Positions 25,268 through 37,623 of a DNA stretch of 64,000 bases are shown in pieces. Every line of letters starts with the position of its first letter. Within the stretch, counting starts at the first letter, position 1. The translations under genes were made by a program, and so were the position numbers. Source of the DNA: Membranipora membranacea (lineage: Eukaryota; Bryozoa; Gymnolaemata; Cheilostomatida; Membraniporidae). The notes below the pieces were generated by a model, which was not told where the DNA came from, ran no database searches, and saw nothing but the letters and a program-made list of their open reading frames with translations. Where the stretch lies: assembly GCA_914767715.1 (NCBI GenBank), contig OU612070.1:4173501-4237500 (forward strand), given 5' to 3'.

Positions 25268-27935
25268 TTATGCTATTGTCCTTATTGTTTCCTCCTGCGG
25301 TGCACTATTGGAGGAAGGACTAGCACTTGTAGTAGCAGTTTTCCGAAGGACGAGTTTGTCAGATCTTTTGAAGTGGTGATTAGTTGCTCGGGGACTCAAA
25401 AGCAGCATGAAGATGAGAACGTCAACAATACTTGTACAGCAGCATATCACATTACATAATATGTATAATCTACCTTTACTAAAGTTCGGTAAGATATATA
25501 TAGTGGAGTCGCCAAAAAGGTTAATCATTTGATAGATAAGGATTGGTCCCCATAGTATAATAAATGATAGGGTTAGAAGTACTGTTACGAGAAGTCCTTT
25601 GACTTGAATTTCTGTTATTCTTGTTAATCGCTGCTCATTTGAGATACTCTGGTTGTGTTTCTGATTCCGACCCCAAGTTTTAGCGACTCTCTGTACAATT
25701 AATGTTCTGTAGCTGTATATCCCCATGAGAATTATAAATATTACTAAAATTACAGCTACGAACAGGGACAAATTAACGCGGTATAGTTCTGATGGATCAA
25801 AGTTGAACGTGAATCTGTTGTGCATACGGGAATTAAACTTATAGAAGTACCACCAACGACAAAATTGACTTGATGCTGTTGTGTTTGTACCTGCTGTTAA
25901 AATAGTACCCATCGTTGTTATCTGGCTATATTTGATAGATGGGTAGATGTAAACCTTGACCGCTGCCACAAACCAAGTTACAAGAATCAATGCTGTGACT
26001 ACGCGCCTCCTCATATAAACGTGATGTTTCAGCGGCCATCTTAAAGCAACAAAGCTGTCTATGGACATCAGCAGCAGGCTCAAGAGGTTAGCAGCTCCAC
26101 CATAACACCAGAAATATCTAAAAATCCAAAAAAATCTTTGTTAAATATATTTATTAAGAATACAAAGAATTTGCTAAATTAAAAAAAAATTGTCAGAAAA
26201 GCGTTTGAGAAATATATCTGATGGTTGAAACTATAATCAGAGAAAATGCGTTTTATCTGGCAGAGATTTATCTAAATAATATAAATCATGATTTCATTAA
26301 TTATTCATTACCTAAGACAGGACTTTTGTAATATTGTATTGTGATAGGTGATGAATGTATTACACTGCACTATCATCTTCCTTGAGAATTTCCTGTCAAG
26401 CATATATTATTCTCAGGAGGAAAAAATTGGTGTTATTTATACTGGTATGAAACTAGCTTGACCATAAACTAGCGAATAATTCCTCCTCTACTCGTACTCT
26501 GAGAGGGGGGGGGGGGGTAAATTGAAACTGCTCAAGAGAATCTATACCAGAACTATATATGTGTAAGTAAATGAGTAAATAATGATAATTACTAACAGTA
26601 TTGAGATTTCGATATCACATGGCAGGGTTTCTTCTGGTGTCAGTATATACGTTAAATTTGCTATCCGTAGTTTTAAGTCTTTATCAGAGATTCCTGTCTT
26701 ATTTCTGTAGATATATAGCAGAAAGGTAGTGGCTCCTGAGCTGGCTATGATAACGTCGCTCACAAGTATGCTCAGTAAAAAGAAAGTCCTCGTCTCAACA
26801 TGGTCCTTGCACCTGAAGGTAAATCAAAGGCAAAGGGTAGTTTTTCATAATTACATAAGCTTGATTGATTGAATGTCACATCAAAATAGTTGAGATAGAA
26901 GATTTGAGATTCAAATTTATCAGCAAAATTGATTGTCACAAGTAAAAGTCCAATACTGTTGATTTCAAATAGTTGAGGGATGTGTGGCTGTGAGTTTTTA
27001 GACATTTGTTGTCTTTCAATGACAAATAATTATCCTACGAGCATTATTTATTCGTCAATCATCATTTAAAGTGGTTCTCGACAGATGACAGATTATGAAG
27101 TTGCCATAGCATGACCCAAAAGGATTCTATTTCAAATCTTTGTTACACAACAATCTCTTCCCTCATGATCTATACAAGTTTCAAGGTCTTCACTTGACCA
27201 CTCCTACTAAAGGTTTCCTATTCAGTCGCTTGCTTGATATTCCGTGGTTGTGATAGTGTTCATCATCATTACAGTACATTCTACTTGATTCTTGATACTA
27301 TTGAAAAACATTATATCTTGGTTTGAACTTCTCTCAAAAGTGAACAAAATATTATCAGTATAGGAGTCAGGAGTGGTCTGATGATTAAGGGTGCGGACTT
27401 TTGATCTGCAAGGTCCATGTTCAATTCCCCATGACAGCAGTCATTTCTGATTTGGTACTGGCGCGCCATTCATCCTAGCCAGGTCCTTGCGGCACGGGAC
27501 TAAAAATACCGGAGGTCCACTGTGTGTTTGCACACATCACATGCAATAAAAAGATCCCCCACCACTTCGATTGAAAGAGTATTGCTACTCACAGTATTGT
27601 GAGCTTTCAAATGATAGAAACAAAGTACATCTGTAATTTCTACTTTAATTATCTCAGTGACATAGACTAAATGATGCTGTTTTTGCCATCAAGCACATTC
27701 AGGAAAACCAGCAAGGAGACCATGATCTGAACGAAGTGAATCAATGCTTGATAATGACTTACCAATTGCTTATTATTACCAACACCGCGAACACATTCAG
27801 TACAAATCCGAGCAGACATACTGCCACCCCAAAATAGATCTCTGCGCCATCTGTTGAGCCATACAAATTTGTACTGCTGTTTACAAAAGCCTCTAGAAAA
27901 GATGTCTTGTTGATTGAGCTGCCTACTATATCCAT
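25268..27935 (-). CDS. class A GPCR B with D-S-F in place of DRY
   Basis: Three exons, 27935-27763, 26812-26597 and 26117-25268, in the same phases as GPCR A. They give 412 residues from the Met of MDIVG. The frame stays open about 260 bases farther upstream without an ATG, so a further 5' exon is possible. The N-terminus has NKTS and NSST glycosylation sites. TM1 is GFVLNVFAVLVIISNW, with N1.50 kept. TM2 is LLSILVSDVIIASSGA. The TM3 cysteine is in LPCD and the ECL2 cysteine in QFCRWW. The end of TM3 is SIDSFVALRWPL, lacking R3.50. TM6 has ILWGPIL. TM7 ends VDVLIFMLL, so even the last Tyr of NPxxY is Phe. The serine-rich C-terminal tail ends TIRTIA. No disabling change is seen. Confidence 0.85.
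27366..27588 (+). repeat. tRNA-derived SINE, 3'-truncated
   Basis: It starts gtcaggagtggtctgatg, has a B box-like GTTCAATTCC at about 27420, and shares the ctagccaggtccttgcgg and aggtccactgtgtgtttgca body with 45302-45616 and 50462-50788. It stops after gattgaaagagta, where the B' copy continues. So B lost the SINE 3' part and about 660 bases. Confidence 0.8.
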
Positions 27936-28463
27936 TGACCAATGATAGCTGCAACCCCAACTTGTGCTCCTCGCAATTGATCCGCAAGTGATTGGTTTAC
28001 CTTTTGGTTTACCTTTGTCATCCTTAATAAGTAATAATCTTTTATATGGTTTTACACTGATTGTTGTGACACGCCTAGACCAAACCAAAAATATGTAAGC
28101 AAATCCATAAATCAAAATGGAACATCGATAAATCTGATGTGAGTTTGGCAAGGGTTGACAAAGTTTGAATAATTTCTCAGCAATATGACAATATAGCAAC
28201 TTTTCTACTGATTCATCTGTAAAAAAAAAATTCTTATATAATCATTTGTTGTCCAGTAACAAACAGTATCCTGTTTTTTAGCCAGTCTTTTTATTGTTAC
28301 TGTGTGCTTACCTTGACCAAATGACTGGCTTTCATTTCAAGCTCATTTTAATCCACTTTATACACCTGTCATGCTTTTCAGTTAAGTTTTTAAACACTGA
28401 ATCTTTGTTGTTATCTGATGATTTAGCAGATTTTGATAGAAGCCATCTTGCAAGCCTAAGCTC

Positions 28464-31364
28464 ATGCTCAGATCACATCATGAACCCTCAGGCTATTCCA
28501 TCACTTGTTACCAACAGAATCATGAGGGCTCATTATACTCGCATGAGATCACAACGCTTTCAGGGGAGCCCGCTATCAACGGCAATCTTATAAGCGTTGG
28601 CTTTCAGTATCCTATCAAAACAATCATCATGCATCGTGAAACCACTATAATGACAAAGCAGGCACCGAAACATCTCATATCACTAAGAAAAGTTAATAGA
28701 CACCAAGCCAATGCTGTCGCGAATCAACAGCTGCCTAGCATATATATGCACAACATACGATCGATCACTCCAGCTAAGTTCGACGAGCTCAAGCTCATAG
28801 CGTATAAATATGATATCATCACGCTCGCTGAATCTTGGCTAAATCAAAGCAAGGGCAGTCTATACAATCTAGAAGGCTATAACATACATACCTGTAATAG
28901 GGGAAACAAACGAAGAGGTGGAGGGGTGGCGATATATGTTCGAGATAACCTACCAGTGATAAAACTGTGTGAATACTCAACATCTCAAGTCTCCTGCTAC
29001 TGGTTTTTATTGCAGCACCAAAACCAGGCACCTATTATATTTGGGAATCTATATCACCCCCCTAATACTCTAAAGAAACATAGAGACGCCACCATAGAAA
29101 ACATTATCACCACTCTAGGTAAATATCTAAATAAGTATAAATCAGCTAAAATCCTACTGTGTGGGGACTTTAATGATCTTGACACATCGGAAGTAACAAA
29201 TCTGTTTCCCCTTGAGCAGATCGTAAACTTCAACACCAGGAATGATAGATGCTTAGATTTGGTGTTTACCGACATAGAAGAGTATAAAACATGTGGATGT
29301 AGAGCTGAACCGCCACTCCTTACCAACGACCACTGTGCAGTTTCCATTCCTGTAATGAACCGCATACCAAGTTCTTCATACCAAACTGTTGAAAAACATA
29401 CCATCACACCTCAAACTAAAATAGCCCTCACAAACGAGCTCACAACAGTTTCTTGGGACGATATATATCAAGCTACAACAGTCGATGAAAAAGCAGAGGT
29501 TTTTCACACAAAAATCTGTCAGCTCTTTGAAAAGCACTGTCCGGTGAAGCGGGTCAGGGTACCTGTTGGTAAGCCTTGCATCATATCACCTGTGATTAGA
29601 AAGCTATCAAGAGCTAAGAAGCGTGCGCATAAAAACAAAAACCCTGCATGGAAGTTCCTTAGTAAGCTTCTAGCTTCACATCAGGAAAGCGCCCTTCATC
29701 GACTATCGGATAATAACAATGCAGTCAAGGGCACTAAGAGGTGGTGGCAGGATATTAAAAAGCTCACTGGTGAACAATCTAATAGTAACAACGCCCCTGT
29801 TATCTTCATTGAAGATAGCTGGCTTCCTATAGCGGAGTTCACGGACAAGCTGAATTCCTATTATGTCCAAGACCAAGAAGCAGAGGTTTTCCCGGAAATT
29901 CCAGATAACGGAATTTCCCTGCAAGTAAATGAGCAGGAGGTTTTCAATCTCCTTGGACAAATAAATACTCAAAAAGCAACCACCACTGCCGACTTCCCAA
30001 GCTGGATCTCAAAGAATAACAACTACATTCTATGTGAGCCTATAACGCACATTATCAACGCAATACTCTCCTGTGGTATTTATCCAGCAATGTGGAAGAA
30101 AGCAGAAGTGATCCCTTTGAACAAAGTGAAACATCCCACACAGTTTAAGGATATGCGCCCTATCAGTCTTCTCTACCATCTTGGGAAAATAACTGAAAAG
30201 GTCATATCCTCACACCTTAGATCTGACATGCCACCGATGCCCGAACAGTTTGCCTATACACCATCCCTGGGCACCACAGACGCATTGGTGAAGCTCACAA
30301 CCGACACAATAAACGCCTTAGACAGTAAGGATACAGTTGCCACTCAAGCCCTTATGCTAGATTTCTCCAAGGCATTCGATCGAATGCAGCCGGAGATCGC
30401 AGTAGAAAAGATGCTCAAGCTCAACATCAATCCCTGCACAATCAGACTCGTGCAAAGCTTTCTCTCTGACAGGTTCCAGTGCGTAAAGTATCAGTGTCAT
30501 ATGTCGCAGTATCTTCCTAGCCACATCGGCGTCCCGCAGGGCACAATCCTCGGACCGATCCTGTGGAATTTATTCATTCACGATCTAACGCCTGATGCAG
30601 AACACATCAAGAATGCGGATGACACCACAATTTACCATCACCTATCTAGAGCTAGTACTGTCATCACTGTATCTACTGCTCACAAAGCAACAATATCCCT
30701 GTCGCATAATCCACTACAGGAAGCAGCCAACTATTCTGCTAACTGGTGCGACAAAAACCATATGCTTCTAAATGCCTCCAAGTCGAATGTTATCACATTC
30801 ACTCTTCGGAAGACCATAAGCTCTGATCAAATAATCATGAATGATTCTGTAGTCGAAGACCACCAGACCACTAAGCTTCTCGGTGTTACATTTGATCAAC
30901 ATTTGCATTTTAGTAAGCACGTGGAGACAATCGTTGACAAATGCAGACCAGCTTTCCATGCCATCACTAAACTGCGGAAAGCTGGAGTGAATAATGACAG
31001 TTTGTGTACAGCCTACAAGTCACGCATTGTACCTCTATTGACATATGCCGCACCTGCATGGTACCCAAATATATCTCTGAACGATCAGGAGAAACTTGAA
31101 AAGTATCAGCGGCTCTGTCTACGTATCATGTTGCCTAATATCGATGGCAGCGAAAACAGACAAATAGTTGCTGGCCTTGATGGTATCAATGTTGTGCTAG
31201 AACGTATTTGCCGTGGCTACGTTAATAGAGTCAAGACTGAGCCATACCACCTGCTCCACAAATACACAAACACTCACCGAGTTTCTGCACACAGCGGCAG
31301 ATATATTCAGGCAAAAACCCGCACAGCCCTACTATCAAAAAGCCTTTTCTATAGGTTTTTCTAG
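28464..31364 (+). CDS. non-LTR retrotransposon polyprotein (AP endonuclease + reverse transcriptase), copy 1
   Basis: An open frame of 966 codons in a CR1/L2/Jockey-like arrangement. The true start is probably the Met of MTKQAPKHLIS near 28650. The N-terminal APE-type endonuclease has SIYMHNIRS, TLAESWLN, GDFND and NDHCAVS. The reverse transcriptase has FKDMRPISLLYH, MLDFSKAFDRM and GVPQGTILGP. The active-site YADD box reads NADD (Tyr to Asn at about 30611-30613), predicted to impair catalysis. The C-terminus has TYAAPAWYP. A 1-base shortening of a C run near 28570 alters the upstream leader frame relative to copy 2. It lies 5' of GPCR B, transcribed away from it. Confidence 0.9.
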   Translation: MLRSHHEPSGYSITCYQQNHEGSLYSHEITTLSGEPAINGNLISVGFQYPIKTIIMHRETTIMTKQAPKHLISLRKVNRHQANAVANQQLPSIYMHNIRSITPAKFDELKLIAYKYDIITLAESWLNQSKGSLYNLEGYNIHTCNRGNKRRGGGVAIYVRDNLPVIKLCEYSTSQVSCYWFLLQHQNQAPIIFGNLYHPPNTLKKHRDATIENIITTLGKYLNKYKSAKILLCGDFNDLDTSEVTNLFPLEQIVNFNTRNDRCLDLVFTDIEEYKTCGCRAEPPLLTNDHCAVSIPVMNRIPSSSYQTVEKHTITPQTKIALTNELTTVSWDDIYQATTVDEKAEVFHTKICQLFEKHCPVKRVRVPVGKPCIISPVIRKLSRAKKRAHKNKNPAWKFLSKLLASHQESALHRLSDNNNAVKGTKRWWQDIKKLTGEQSNSNNAPVIFIEDSWLPIAEFTDKLNSYYVQDQEAEVFPEIPDNGISLQVNEQEVFNLLGQINTQKATTTADFPSWISKNNNYILCEPITHIINAILSCGIYPAMWKKAEVIPLNKVKHPTQFKDMRPISLLYHLGKITEKVISSHLRSDMPPMPEQFAYTPSLGTTDALVKLTTDTINALDSKDTVATQALMLDFSKAFDRMQPEIAVEKMLKLNINPCTIRLVQSFLSDRFQCVKYQCHMSQYLPSHIGVPQGTILGPILWNLFIHDLTPDAEHIKNADDTTIYHHLSRASTVITVSTAHKATISLSHNPLQEAANYSANWCDKNHMLLNASKSNVITFTLRKTISSDQIIMNDSVVEDHQTTKLLGVTFDQHLHFSKHVETIVDKCRPAFHAITKLRKAGVNNDSLCTAYKSRIVPLLTYAAPAWYPNISLNDQEKLEKYQRLCLRIMLPNIDGSENRQIVAGLDGINVVLERICRGYVNRVKTEPYHLLHKYTNTHRVSAHSGRYIQAKTRTALLSKSLFYRFF

Positions 31365-31470
31365 TTAAAGTGTCATACTTTCTTTCTTTTACCTGACCAT
31401 ACCATTTTTTATATTTTGCCTGTATGTAATTCATGAAATACGAATAATGTCATCATGATAGATAGATAAT
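31365..31470 (+). mobile_element. LINE copy 1 3' UTR and probable microsatellite tail
   Basis: After the stop the sequence runs to atgatagatagataat near 31455-31470. A short tandem tail instead of poly(A) is usual for CR1/L2-type elements. The exact end is uncertain because the whole duplicated block continues unchanged on both sides. Confidence 0.45.
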
Positions 31471-32473
31471 TACTTTTAGTTTTCGCTCCTTTTTCTATTA
31501 ACATGATCTTATTTGCTCCGGCATTGATCGGTTATTAAAGTGCATACATACATTTTCTTATTCAAACAACAAACATTGAATGAAAAAAGGCCAAACCCTT
31601 GGTTGGCGCAGGGTTTAATAAGTTTACAGTACAACCTTGGTCAAAGGAATACAAGCTTTCTAAAATATGATTTGAATAATGTCTCAGCAATAAGGCATAT
31701 GGCATCTTTTCTAATAAGGAATCATCGGTAGAAAGAAACAACACTTGTATATAAACATTTTAAAACTTAAACAAAAAAATGGGAATGAGAAACAGCCAAA
31801 CCATAGACCGGACACTCCATGAAGCATTAGCATTGAGGCACTTAATTGTTGGTGACTTTGAACTTTTGAAATGAAGTGATGGTGTTATCATGTGCCGTCC
31901 ACAGTACAGGTTTTTATTCATACCTCGATCAATTCTGATCACATCACGAGTTTGAAAATTGCAATAGATCCATCAGGTGGTCTTGATCAATGTAAGATTA
32001 ATTCTTTCCTCAAAATTCTTGATAAAAAACGATATGAAATCTATCACAAGAAGCTACTGAATATATAGCAATTTTTTAAATTCAAATCCGATTGAGATTG
32101 ATCGAGCAATCAATAAAAAACCTGGATCGTGGACTGCAGTGATAACACCATTGCTACTACATTATTGATGGCATAATGTTGCCTTCCATGCAATGCCTAA
32201 ATAATACTATATGGTGTCCTGTCCTAAAGAGAGCGAGTTACCATAGTTTATTTAGGAAAATAAAAAAGGTAAAATACTGTAAAAAATCCTCAAATCACAT
32301 AAGCTTAGACACAGCCCAATATTAACTTTTCAGTCAGGTGCTGTCACATAAACTGACATATCAATACACGATCTGAAATCAACCGTGCATCTGAGACAAA
32401 AAACCAGAATGATGGTAAGTTCAAAAATCACAATAAGCGATTAAACTTGAAATGTTTTTTTCATCAGACGTTT
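31471..32473. other. duplicated noncoding region
   Basis: Shared with 55228-56679. No gene is supported. It marks the clean pre-insertion site (tatcaatacacgatctg, about 32358) of the B'-specific insertion at 56.1 kb. Confidence 0.5.
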
Positions 32474-32687
32474 TCATAACACTACATCAAGAATTCTTGT
32501 CAATTGTGTTTCCTCACACATCAGAACCATGAAGTTATATAAATATTTAAATATATGATTGCGTCGGTGATCAAACCTGTATAGCTTAGAATATCTCGGC
32601 CTGAAGTGATTCTTTGTGCAAAAGAACCTTTCAGATTTTCTTGTTGAATTGAGGATTGAGAGTGTGGTTGCATAGGAATTCAAAACT
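32474..32687 (-). other. possible 3' terminal coding exon
   Basis: A good acceptor (ctttcaacttcag) leads into 70 open codons (including NHFRPRYSKLYRFDHRR) ending TGA at 32474. The frame and peptide are unchanged in the B' copy (56893-56680). It lies 500 bases downstream of the possible type II membrane exon, but simple joining of the two gives a stop, so a missing exon or chance must be considered. No family recognised. Confidence 0.25.
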
Positions 32688-33232
32688 CTGAAGTTGAAAG
32701 CAGTTCAACCTCTATCCATTTTATATCTATCTCCATATGGCTGTCTCCGCTGTAATTGTAAACCAGTTATCACAGAGCAATAAAAAACACAAATATAGAT
32801 CGATGTCCTTGTACTAGAATACAACCTGGAACTGCATGGCAAACAAGGATTGTTATCTACCAGAGAAGGGGTGAAAATTTGAATAACTTTCTATTGGCCA
32901 CGATCGACGCAATCTGCCATTGGCTGGTGCTCGGATGATCAACTTAATTATTGTCAACAATAGTTCCTTCACTTGTTGTTATTATTGATGAAAAGATTGT
33001 ACCCTATTTTAACAAAAAAAGGTGCAGGATTAAAATGTGAAATGCATATTTCGATTATTACTGCGTGATAAACAAAACAAATAATTTGGTGTTTATGATA
33101 AGAAAACAGGACATAAAATTAAAATTATCCCGGAAATTAAGAAGAATAACATTTCAGTTTTGCCATAAGATATGCGAACTTGGCTTCAAACATTAGCGTA
33201 ATAAGGTAAATGTAGATATAAAAAACACTTAC

Positions 33233-33404
33233 AATTAATGGTGGGACAGTATTGTTGAAACTGAGCGATTGGGTAAGTTTGTACTATGTTAGGCACTGGA
33301 AAATTGTTGTTATTTGTAACTGTAACAATGATAAAAATAGCTATGATCAATGAGCGTAAACATAGACATATATCGTAGTATTTGATATGTTGATCAGTTA
33401 ACAT
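33233..33404 (-). other. possible first exon of a type II membrane protein
   Basis: ATG at 33404, then MLTDQHIKYYDICLCLR, a hydrophobic segment (SLIIAIFIIVTVT) and a polar NNNN-containing outside part, ending at a clear donor (aatt/gtaagtg). This is the shape of a type II membrane protein such as a Golgi glycosyltransferase. The B' copy keeps the frame, with an arginine-flanking Leu to Val and a Pro to Thr change. Downstream exons are not established. Confidence 0.35.
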
Positions 33405-36400
33405 CGCTCGAACTGGTTCTGCAGTGATGGAGACTTAAATGTGCTGCCGTTAGGGTTTCCAATGTTGACACATTTATACCATTCAATGGTTATCTAATTC
33501 ATTCCCTACATCAATTATCTTATCTACCTTATTGTGCCAAAATTGTGTAATAAAACAGTGTCCTTCAAAAATTTTAGGAGTTAAAACATCATGCTGGCCT
33601 TGCTGTCATGTGGCTAGTCTTACACAAACTGATTATGTTTACTAAGTTGCTCATTTGACAATAAAACGAGAGAAGACAACTTGATTCATTTAATTTCCTA
33701 ATACAATGTGAAGTGTTCAGTTTATGGCAGCTTGCTGCACACAATGAGTTCCTTTATGGCCAAGCACTTCTAGGGTGCATCAAAACCTCAGTAAGAGGAT
33801 TTAAGGGCACCTCTGTGAGCTAACTATATATATTGATGGTTGCTATGACATAGAGTAACAGATAATCATCATCATAACTTCTGACAGTCAACTAATGGCA
33901 AAAAATCATCAAAAATACTGCTCTCTGTGTGATTAGATTTTAGGTAGGATGGTGGCAGCTAAGGTTATCAATGGTGTCAATCAAAAGGTTTTATAAACAC
34001 CGAGACACATAGGACCAGAAGACATGCCATCTAGTGGAGAAATTATGCAATTTGATTTTGAGCTCTTACCTAGCAAAACAAACTTGTGCAGTTTGTGAGG
34101 TGTGGTGTGATTCAAATCCACTTAATTTCCTATATAAATTATTAGCCCATCAAACGAAAAAATGATTTGCGATACTTCCAGAAATACAAACAAGTCAAAG
34201 CCTCAAGTACAGTAAGAAAAAACGATGTACCTGTGTCTTAGAAAGCTTTCTTTGTCTGGGCGATTCTATAGTTAGCGTGTCTCATAGGGGCCTGTGGGGT
34301 ATAGATAAAAAATCTCATAGATGAAATGATCATCATAAACCATTAGGCTACTCATGGTTATAAAACTATGTGGGTCCAAAGTTTTGCGAGGATTTGATGT
34401 CAGATAGTGTAAGAAGCTGCTGCACATCTAGTTTTAGGTTTAGCATCTTCAGCATTCTCAAACAAAATTTTACTTGGTGTCATATGACAAAATAACTTAA
34501 AATGAAATTTTGATAAATGAGTTTACAATTTTCACAGGCTGAATTGCTTCTCAAACATGTGTTATTGCTATAAATACGGTAAGTTGAAATTGAAATTTTG
34601 CAGATAACGTTTTGATTTTAAATGAGCTGATTTAATATACTAGGAACCGAGGTCAACCCTAACATTGTGATGCAGTAACACGACAAAGCAGTTCCGAATT
34701 CCCAGAAGCAATTGCAGCCTGTCAAAACTATTTACTCATTTATAAAAAAAACTCCAGCCAGACAACAGTCAAAAATAAGGTGTAATACCAATGATATAAA
34801 ACATACCACAAAATGGTAAGACTTGTTTTGGGTTGTGGCTGTGCAGTTGACAGAACCCGTTCCTCGTATTTATCTGGTATATTTATCAAATAAGATGCAA
34901 TAACGAGAATATAAGAAGTACCACAAAATGTTATGGCTTTTTTTGAGGTTGTGCACTTGACAGATCTCCTTCCTCACTTTTAACTGGTACAACAAGGGGA
35001 GGGTGAGGAGGCGGGGAGGGGAGGGGAGACTGGTACAAACAGTGGAAATATCCACACATGACACGGCTAAATTTTCTTAGATTGAAATGCCAACAATGCA
35101 TGTAACTACACTAACCACCTTAGTTACCATCTTCTCGCCCACACCATATTACTATATTTATTTTATTGTTAAACCTCTGTAAAAGTTATTGCCAAAAAAG
35201 TAAAATTCCGACAGACTGAAGTCAACACTGACTCCGGTGTTATCTCATTTAATAAATATGTTTAAAAAGAGGCTTTTTAATTTCAGTTGTGTGGTTGTAT
35301 GCAGAGTTGATACAACATGGCAAATGACAAATGAATAGTAAAGGATAGTTGTAAATAATTCGTGCTATAGCCGTATATATAATGCGGCCGTCATATTTTA
35401 CAAAAATCTGTATCGTCTGATGTCGGTTTTCGTAAAGTCTTTCATAATACAATCTAAACCATAAACAATTAATGCTCTACAATAGTAATTGTGTTTATAT
35501 CATTATGATCCGATTCTCTAAAACCGCAGTTAACTTGAATAGCTAGCACAGGCAATGACACAAGTTCCCAGAAACATATTAGCATTTGGTGACAACGAAA
35601 TGACAAGGAATTTGGTTGACGTTTTCTATAAAGGGGATCACTCCCTCTTGGGTTTCATCAGTAGATTTTGTCATAAGCCCATTCACGTCAATGCAGGCAA
35701 ATAAAATAAAATTAATCACGTTAATGGGTTTTGACTGTTTATCACCTTTACTTACTGCCCCTATGACTGATTGACTTTATTTGGCAGCAGATCAAGCATG
35801 GAGATAGGATACAAAGATGGGGCCAACCTCAGACGTTGTGGTACCATATTCTGCGACATTGGCCATCATTATAATATAAATACATAACAGGATTTCACTT
35901 AGAATATTTAACAACATGAGTGTCTCTGTCATATGGTGCATTAAACTATCAATTATCAATCTTATTCAAATTTTAATTTGAATTCAGCATTTTCTCACTT
36001 CTCTTTAACCAACAATTTGTTTTAATATCCCTGGCACTTCATGGGAAACATGCTACCAAGATGATGTGTTCTGTCAAATAAAACCAATGACTGTAATGAT
36101 AATCTTGTCGTGATCTTTGGCTAACATCGGATTTAGCCTGGCCTCGAGTTTCACATGTATTATTTGTTAGTAGCTAACATCAGGTATCATTAAAACGTGA
36201 GCACCAAATTAGTTTCCTGATACCATTTTGATACAGAAGAAAGTTGGCTAAGATCAAAGTGTCACTGCCAATGGCTGATTAATGCCAGTTTCAGTGTCGG
36301 CAGCTTGCTGCCCACTCAGTTCAGGTCTTTTATGAGGATTTAGGGCTCTTTGCGTCCCTCTTTAGGTCCCTCTTTAGGGGAAGCCCAGTCTTCTGTTTTT

Positions 36401-37623
36401 TACAAAACAACAGAAGTAAGTTGTTATGCTACTCATCTATCAAAACCTCCTCTTATGTTTGGGCAGGTCTAATATAATAACCTTGCAAAATACCATACAT
36501 GTAGATTGGATAGAATCAAACTCGGGCTCCCTTGGTAGATATGGTGTGATTGGTAAATTCAGAAACACTCACAATGATGTGACATTTTTTTTCAAATGTA
36601 ATCTACATATATATATATACTGTCTTTATTGGCAACATTCTTGGCATGTATAAATGATGGGCTTATTCTGACCTGAATCATATCTATCCTTCTCATGTCT
36701 CGGTAAATAGACACTGGAAGCTTAGGGCTGCATAAGCCTTAATCGGCAGTTCATTTAGGCAGAGTATGGCCCCACGGCACACAAGCCACTTTTATATTGC
36801 GTTATATTGTTTAGGTGTAAAAATGTCTAAAATTGTGAGTAGGAGCGACAGCGCTACAATATGGGACTGTGTCCCTTATAAGGTAAAAAGGTAATTCCTG
36901 TTTATCAGCTGATAAGTTAAAGACATGGACATGATAATAATAGAAATTGACCTAATAGTAATGATTACAGATTTATGATCAAAAATGTAGACCAAAAAAT
37001 AATCACTATATAGACATAATTAAAAAAAATAAACATGGGACTAGGTACGCCAAGACACTGAGTTGTTCATCACCCATAATGGAGAGGTTACGAAATATGT
37101 ATTGAAACGTAAAACAATACATGATATGATAACTTCTCAGTCCTGCGAAACCTTCTCTTTCGCACAATATGGTACGACAACAGTAACACTGAGTCACAGT
37201 AAAATATAAAGTACAAACTATGTGAACTGTGTATGTGACAGCAATTTCACGTATCGGGAGAAGACAATTATGGGACTTTGCCGGTTGGCCCATTTGTACT
37301 CATCGCTGACTTGGTTCGATGTGCTGCTCCACTAAGTCATTGATATGAAATACATCAGTATGTTATAAACACAGGATGAGATGAAACTTGAATCCGCGCC
37401 AAACACGCAGGTGAAATATCATGCGCAAAGTGTAAAATGTCTTATAAATTATTTTGGCCACTCTTTATTTGGCAAACTTATTCATTTTCAGATAGAGTTG
37501 CTTTCTACAAATACAAATGATAAACGAAAAAAGGAAGAGCAGGAGAAAAGCAATGCATCTTAAAACTTAACTCGACAACTAAATTTGAAAAAATTAAGGT
37601 TTCTTTTCATATTTTTTGTTGTG
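33405..37623. other. long noncoding part of unit B
   Basis: No exon, RNA gene or transposon with identifiable termini was found. Many short frames are shared with 57.6-61.4 kb only because the DNA is duplicated. It includes a G-rich tract (34995-35028) and a short (TA)n at about 36605-36620, expanded in B' at 60377-60402. Confidence 0.45.
34995..35028 (+). repeat. G-rich tract, quadruplex-capable
   Basis: Contains ggggagggtgagg followed by cggggaggggagggg: five runs of three or four G with short spacers, enough for an intramolecular G-quadruplex. It is kept in B' at 58777-58809. Confidence 0.6.

Noticed and set aside
29054-29407. 117-codon minus-strand frame repeated at 52812-53165
   Set aside because: It is the antisense shadow of the LINE endonuclease region.
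33945-33962. ggtggcagct sequence resembling a terminus of the Harbinger-like element
   Set aside because: The match is short, lacks the terminal TAGTCC and any TTA-flanked partner end.
37006-37293. Conserved 90-95-codon frame also present at 60801-61073
   Set aside because: Conservation follows from the recent B/B' duplication; no domain, splice logic or start support was found.
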